Source: Hungatella sp. (GTDB lineage: Bacteria; Bacillota; Clostridia; Lachnospirales; Lachnospiraceae). From it: a stretch of 64,000 nucleotides of DNA. The notes below the pieces were generated by a model that was not told the origin of the DNA, did not search any database, and saw only the letters and a program-made list of their open reading frames with translations. Position 1 is the stretch's first letter, and each line of letters opens with the position of its first letter. A program made the position numbers and the translations under genes. The stretch lies in contig JAAWBS010000014.1 in the NCBI GenBank assembly GCA_022792815.1, positions 1 through 64,000 of the forward strand. Direction: 5' to 3'. Shown here piece after piece: positions 60,469 through 64,000 of the stretch.

Positions 60469-61475
60469 TCGTATCTCCTTTTTTGTTGTCTTGGCTCCTT
60501 TTTGCGGGAACTCTTTGATTCCCTGGACTCATAGTCATCATAGGCCTGTACGATCTTCTGAACCAGAGGATGGCGTACCACATCCAGGCTGGTCAGATGG
60601 CAAAAACCGATGTCATCCAGTTTCCCCAGCACCCGGATGGCCATGTCCAGTCCCGACACACTCCCTCCCGGCAGATCCTTCTGGGTCTGGTCCCCGGTAA
60701 TCACTACCTTGGATCCAAACCCAATGCGGGTGAGAAACATCTTCATCTGAGCCGGTGTTGTGTTCTGGGCCTCGTCCAGGATAATGTAGGCGTTGTCCAG
60801 GGTGCGCCCCCGCATGTAGGCTAATGGAGCCACCTCGATAAGCCCCTTCTCCGAATTGTGAAGATACGCCTCTGCCCCCATGATCTGATAGAGGGCATCG
60901 TAGAGAGGCCGCAGATAGGGATCAATCTTGCTCTGTAAATCTCCCGGGAGAAATCCCAGCTTCTCCCCAGCCTCGATGGCTGGCCGGGTCAGTATGATCC
61001 GGCCCACCTCCCCGTCCTTAAAGGCCTGGATAGCCATAGCCATGGCAAGATAGGTCTTCCCGGTTCCCGCCGGTCCGATGCCAAAGACGATCATCTTCTT
61101 CCGGATGGCATCCACATAGGCTTTCTGGCCCAAGGTCTTGGGCTTCACCGGCCGGCCGTTTATGGTCCTGCAGATAATATCCCGGTCAATCTCCAGGATC
61201 TCATGGTCCTTCTCGCTAAAGGACAGGGACAGGGCATAGTCTACATTCTGGGCCGTGATTAAATTGCCTCTCTTGGAAAGCTCTGTCAGATTGTGAAACA
61301 CCCTCTTTGCCTTCCCTGCCATCTCCTCGGAACCGATGATCTTGATGGCGCCGTCTCTGGCCACCATGGTCACATGGAGAGTCCTCTCTATCTTTTTTAT
61401 ATATTCGTCAAACTGCCCGCAGACATTCTTCTCGTGTTCTGTCGGGATATCAATTATTGTCTCAATCACGCTCAT
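60465..61475 (-). CDS. phoH: PhoH-like ATPase
   Basis: The 336-residue protein has a KH-like RNA-binding N-terminus (residues 15-80) and a PhoH ATPase with GIGPAGTGKTYLAMAMAIQAF (Walker A) and AYIILDEAQNTTPAQMKMFLTRIG (Walker B), ITGDQTQKDLP. PhoH-family proteins are thought to act in RNA metabolism with YbeY, its neighbour. ATG 61475 is used; the start lies inside the yqfD 3' end, so the ribosome site (AGGAG) is 13 bases away and the start is not certain. Confidence 0.95.
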   Translation of the reverse strand: MSVIETIIDIPTEHEKNVCGQFDEYIKKIERTLHVTMVARDGAIKIIGSEEMAGKAKRVFHNLTELSKRGNLITAQNVDYALSLSFSEKDHEILEIDRDIICRTINGRPVKPKTLGQKAYVDAIRKKMIVFGIGPAGTGKTYLAMAMAIQAFKDGEVGRIILTRPAIEAGEKLGFLPGDLQSKIDPYLRPLYDALYQIMGAEAYLHNSEKGLIEVAPLAYMRGRTLDNAYIILDEAQNTTPAQMKMFLTRIGFGSKVVITGDQTQKDLPGGSVSGLDMAIRVLGKLDDIGFCHLTSLDVVRHPLVQKIVQAYDDYESRESKSSRKKEPRQQKRRYE

Positions 61476-62691
61476 CGGTTTCTTTCGTCTCCTCAATCTC
61501 CGCTATATAATGGGGCTCGCTGATCTCCTCTTCCACGGTCACCGTTCCTTCCACTTTCCAGGAACGGCCGCACTCTTGTATTTTAACATTATTTTCGATA
61601 ATTTGAACCCCCTTTTCCAATAAATTTTTCACATATTTTTCCTGGACCTTCCCCGCCTCCTGTTTTTTTTCCTCTTCGGTGTACGGCCGCTCATAAGAGA
61701 CATAGGACTCACCCCGGATCTGTTCTACATAGACGGGCAGATAAAAGTCCTCAAACAGACACAGCTGAGTTTTGTCTGTCACGTCATTCCAGGTCTCCTT
61801 TTTTAAATCCGGCATGAGAATCCGCAGGTGATAAGGCCCTGCCCCCACGCCGATGCCCCTCCTTTTCCGCCCCGTCTTCACGTCGACCCTGTGGTACTGG
61901 GGAAATTCCTCCTCATAAGTGTAGACTGTCCTAGCATAGATCTCCCCGTCCCCGTGGACATAGGCCGTCCGCACCACCTCGGCGGCATCATTTAATATGG
62001 ACAGCCGTCCGGATACCAGCAGCTGCCCCGCCTCCACCTGATCCCCCACGGCCACCTCCGCCTTTCCCTGGCGGATGACCATTCTGGTGATGACTCCGCA
62101 AACCTTGGCTCTCAGCTCACAGGGGGCGGAATCGATCTGGGGAACACCGGAGAACACCTGATTTTCCTTCAGCTTTATGAGCAGGCGGGTGCCTGACACA
62201 CGGGCTGACACCCATGTAATCTCCGGGAAACGGCTGCGGATCCCCTCCTCCAATCTGTCGCAGTCGATCCGGGATTTCAAGATGCCGTACCGGATCTTTT
62301 CCTCCTCCAGATAGTCTAAAAGCGTCTCCCGGCTGTAGCGGTAATTTCCGTCGAAGGAGATGTTCCACACAAACAGGGACATGGCATACAAAACCACAAA
62401 AAAAGAAAGGACTGCCGCTGCCAGCGCCTTTCTCTTTCGATTCTGCCGCATCAAAAAAGGCAGCCCTTCCCGAGAAGCGATCCTCATGGACATATGGGAC
62501 TTTCTCAGAAAAGGACGAATCTTATAAAAATCCCTCAAGGCGATGCAGACGTAATATCCGTCCCTCTCCCGCCTCATATTCCAGCAGTCAAGCTTCCCGC
62601 TTCTGCAAAGATTAAAAAAACGCTCCGGTGTATATCCGTTCAGCTTTATGTACAGATATCCTTTCAGCCATCGAACGACCCCTTCCGGCAC
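61462..62691 (-). CDS. yqfD: Sporulation protein YqfD
   Basis: The 409-residue protein begins with the YqfD pattern (VVRWLKGYLYIKLNGYTPERFFNLCRSGKL), has one helix about 85-110 (KALAAAVLSFFVVLYAMSLFVWNISF), and a long extracytoplasmic part with YRYSRETLLDYLEEEKIRYG and KVCGVITRMVIRQGKAEVAVGDQVEAGQLLVSG. YqfD is needed for sporulation in Bacillus, in the mother cell. The start is GTG 62691. The gene is followed by phoH with a 14-base overlap. Confidence 0.93.
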   Translation of the reverse strand: MPEGVVRWLKGYLYIKLNGYTPERFFNLCRSGKLDCWNMRRERDGYYVCIALRDFYKIRPFLRKSHMSMRIASREGLPFLMRQNRKRKALAAAVLSFFVVLYAMSLFVWNISFDGNYRYSRETLLDYLEEEKIRYGILKSRIDCDRLEEGIRSRFPEITWVSARVSGTRLLIKLKENQVFSGVPQIDSAPCELRAKVCGVITRMVIRQGKAEVAVGDQVEAGQLLVSGRLSILNDAAEVVRTAYVHGDGEIYARTVYTYEEEFPQYHRVDVKTGRKRRGIGVGAGPYHLRILMPDLKKETWNDVTDKTQLCLFEDFYLPVYVEQIRGESYVSYERPYTEEEKKQEAGKVQEKYVKNLLEKGVQIIENNVKIQECGRSWKVEGTVTVEEEISEPHYIAEIEETKETDERD

Positions 62692-62735
62692 TCTTCATCA
62701 TCTCCCTCTTCCATCACTTTTTGGCCATCCTCCGG

Positions 62736-63002
62736 TCAGCTTTCTGTCATAACCGAGTGGATCAGCCCTGATATTAAAATGTCGTCCCCCGTGTAGTAGC
62801 AGATCTTCAGCCGCTTCCCGACTACGATGATCCGGCACGTCTTGGCCTGAATCTTTATCTCATTGTCCAGAAAGCTGAGAATCCGGTTATAATTCTCGAT
62901 GTAGACATTTCGCCTCCCAGTCACCGTGATCACCGGTTCTCCCGGTATCACATCCTGAGGTATATGGAGAAAGGATGCTGCCTGAGAAAATACTCGCATC
63001 AT
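62736..63002 (-). CDS. yqfC: Sporulation protein YqfC
   Basis: The 88-residue protein matches YqfC: PQDVIPGEPVITVTGRRNVYIENYNRILSFLDNEIKIQAKTCRIIVVGKRLKICYYTGDDILISGLI. Function is unknown beyond an effect on sporulation; it is a YabP-like beta-strand family. ATG 63002 has AGAGG six bases upstream and is preferred to ATG 63023, which has none. A weak CATAGATT box at the rpsU-yqfC gap could be a sigma-E promoter, which controls yqfCD in Bacillus; it is too weak to annotate. Confidence 0.92.
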   Translation of the reverse strand: MMRVFSQAASFLHIPQDVIPGEPVITVTGRRNVYIENYNRILSFLDNEIKIQAKTCRIIVVGKRLKICYYTGDDILISGLIHSVMTES

Positions 63003-63053
63003 AAAAGGCCTCTTACATGCCATAGGATTATTATTAATCTATGTAAAATGAAT

Positions 63054-63089
63054 AGAAAAAAGTCCTCAATCTTCAGACTGAGGACTTCA
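63054..63089 (-). terminator. Terminator after rpsU
   Basis: AAGTCCTCA and TGAGGACTT form the outer stem, with TCT/AGA pairing within, followed on the minus strand by TTTTTT. It separates rpsU from yqfC. Confidence 0.85.
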
Positions 63090-63099
63090 ATTCCTGCAC

Positions 63100-63276
63100 T
63101 TAGTTGAACTTGCGCTTTCTCGCAGCTTCAGACTTTTTCTTGCGTCTTACGCTGGGCTTCTCATAATGTTCTCTCTTGCGAATCTCCTGCTGAATGCCGG
63201 CCTTCGCGCAGTTTCTTTTGAATCTGCGTAAAGCGCTGTCCAGAGACTCATTATCTTTAACGATAACGTTTGACAT
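63100..63276 (-). CDS. rpsU: 30S ribosomal protein S21
   Basis: The 58-codon frame encodes [20 protein letters not shown], with the S21 helix [31 protein letters not shown] and a basic end. S21 sits at the 3' end of 16S rRNA and helps initiation. ATG 63276 has AGGTG or GAGG sites upstream. It is a single-gene unit with its own promoter and terminator, upstream of yqfC as in many Firmicutes. Confidence 0.97.
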   Translation of the reverse strand: MSNVIVKDNESLDSALRRFKRNCAKAGIQQEIRKREHYEKPSVRRKKKSEAARKRKFN

Positions 63277-63352
63277 AGCTCACACCTAACCTCCCTCCAG
63301 TTGTGTACTTGTGCATAATACAACTGTTTGGGTATTTTATAGCACTGCTATG

Positions 63353-63380
63353 ATTATAGCATAAAATCCCCATTCGTCAA
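63353..63380 (-). promoter_or_regulatory. Promoter of rpsU
   Basis: On the minus strand TTGACG (63375-63380), 16 bp and TATAAT (63353-63358). The leader would be about 70 bases. Confidence 0.8.
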
Positions 63381-63454
63381 CTGGTTTTTTTAAGGATTTA
63401 CAATTTTTTACCAAAATTTCGTCTCAAGAGCCCAAAATCCCCGATTTCGGCCCC

Positions 63455-64000
63455 CTAAGCCTCTTTAATCTGGCCCTTCACCACCTCTTCCACCTTAGCT
63501 AAGGCTTCGTCGATGCCCTCCGGATTCTTACCTCCTGCCTGGGCCATGCCGGGACGGCCGCCTCCGCCTCCGCCTACCAGGCCGGCGATGGCCTTGATCA
63601 GATTGCCTGCGTGAGCGCCCCTCTTCTGGGCTTGGTCGGTGGCGGAAGCCATCAGATTCACCTTGCCGTCCTGAGCGGAGGCGATGACCACCACACCCTC
63701 TCCCAACTTGTCCTTCAGCTGGTCTCCCAGGTTGCGCAGACCGTTCATATCCACGTCCGCCACCTTCACGGCCAGAACCTTCACACCGTTGACTTCTTTC
63801 ACCTGACTCATCACGTCGCCCACAGCGGAATTGGCCAGTTTGCTCTTTAACTTTTCATTTTCCGAGTGGAGGGCTTTGACCTCCCCTAAGAGGGCATCAA
63901 TCTTGTGAGTCAGTTCCGCCGGTGTGGTCTTCAGCGCCTTCACCGCGTCGTGAAGCTTCTCCTCCACCTGCTGATAATAAGCCATCAGACCCTCCCCGGT
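63455..64000 (-). CDS. alaS: Alanine--tRNA ligase (C-terminal part, 5' end outside window)
   Basis: The visible 181 residues are the end of AlaRS: TGEGLMAYYQQVEEKLHDAV, a coiled-coil stretch (ALKTTPAELTHKIDALLGEVKALHSENEKLKSKL) and the DHHA1-type C-Ala domain (DGKVNLMASATDQAQKRGAHAGNLIKAIAGLVGGGGGGRPGMAQAGG). The catalytic and editing parts lie outside the window. It ends in TAG at 63455. Confidence 0.95.
   Translation of the reverse strand, partial: TGEGLMAYYQQVEEKLHDAVKALKTTPAELTHKIDALLGEVKALHSENEKLKSKLANSAVGDVMSQVKEVNGVKVLAVKVADVDMNGLRNLGDQLKDKLGEGVVVIASAQDGKVNLMASATDQAQKRGAHAGNLIKAIAGLVGGGGGGRPGMAQAGGKNPEGIDEALAKVEEVVKGQIKEA

Overview
This window looks like a piece of chromosome from a spore-forming member of the Clostridia, most likely a gut-type Lachnospiraceae. 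The signs are: moderately high GC in genes with AT-rich promoters; TTGACA/TATAAT promoters; strong GGAGG ribosome sites; sporulation-linked genes (yqfC, yqfD, a SpoVB/MurJ-like flippase); the order rpsU-yqfC-yqfD-phoH-ybeY; and a complete MinC/MinD/MinE set next to mreC/mreD and rodA. No tRNA, rRNA, CRISPR array, insertion sequence or prophage gene was seen. Almost every gene lies on the minus strand; only glmS and a LysR-type regulator lie on the plus strand.

Layout by region. (1) 1-5.3 kb: a truncated membrane protein and an NlpC/P60 cell-wall hydrolase with a 36-bp tandem repeat, divergent from glmS; a bidirectional terminator separates glmS from a cytidylate-kinase-like gene. (2) 5.5-11.1 kb: rluD, lspA, aroB, sepF, a YggS-type PLP protein, an HlyD-type adaptor and a small P-loop protein. 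(3) 11.2-20.6 kb: one long run from a promoter at 20.6 kb: radC, mreC, mreD, a class B PBP, minC, minD, minE, rodA, mgsA and a D,D-carboxypeptidase lipoprotein, i.e. cell elongation and division-site selection in one unit. (4) 20.6-29.2 kb: miaB, mutS, mutL, miaA and a methionine gamma-lyase-like PLP enzyme. (5) 29.3-35.1 kb: a cobalamin-riboswitch operon with an exported CbiK-type cobaltochelatase, an anchored protein with two NEAT-like domains and a BtuF/C/D-type transporter. (6) 35.1-42.9 kb: a dipeptide/oligopeptide ABC transporter with a serine hydrolase gene at its end, divergent from a LysR regulator. (7) 42.9-47.3 kb: a lipoprotein, surE and a large FtsA-like ATPase with beta-grasp-like add-ons. 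(8) 47.3-55.4 kb: two flavoproteins, proB, a DUF896 gene, proA and two zinc-ribbon/transmembrane/leucine-rich proteins. (9) 55.4-64 kb: small membrane proteins, a MurJ/SpoVB-like flippase, a DUF3048 lipoprotein, ybeY, phoH, yqfD, yqfC, rpsU and the 3' end of alaS.

Most of the window is conserved housekeeping. The least ordinary part is the cobalamin-riboswitch operon at 29.3-35.1 kb. It joins a chelatase that keeps all three metal-site residues but carries a lipoprotein signal with a NEAT-like surface protein and a tetrapyrrole-type importer, which suggests a cell-surface cobalt/tetrapyrrole handling system. The FtsA-like protein with its structured leader, the zinc-ribbon/LRR pair, the large insertion in the PBP and a possible leaderless gene are secondary points of interest.

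All family calls are from reading motifs and gene order. No database search was possible.
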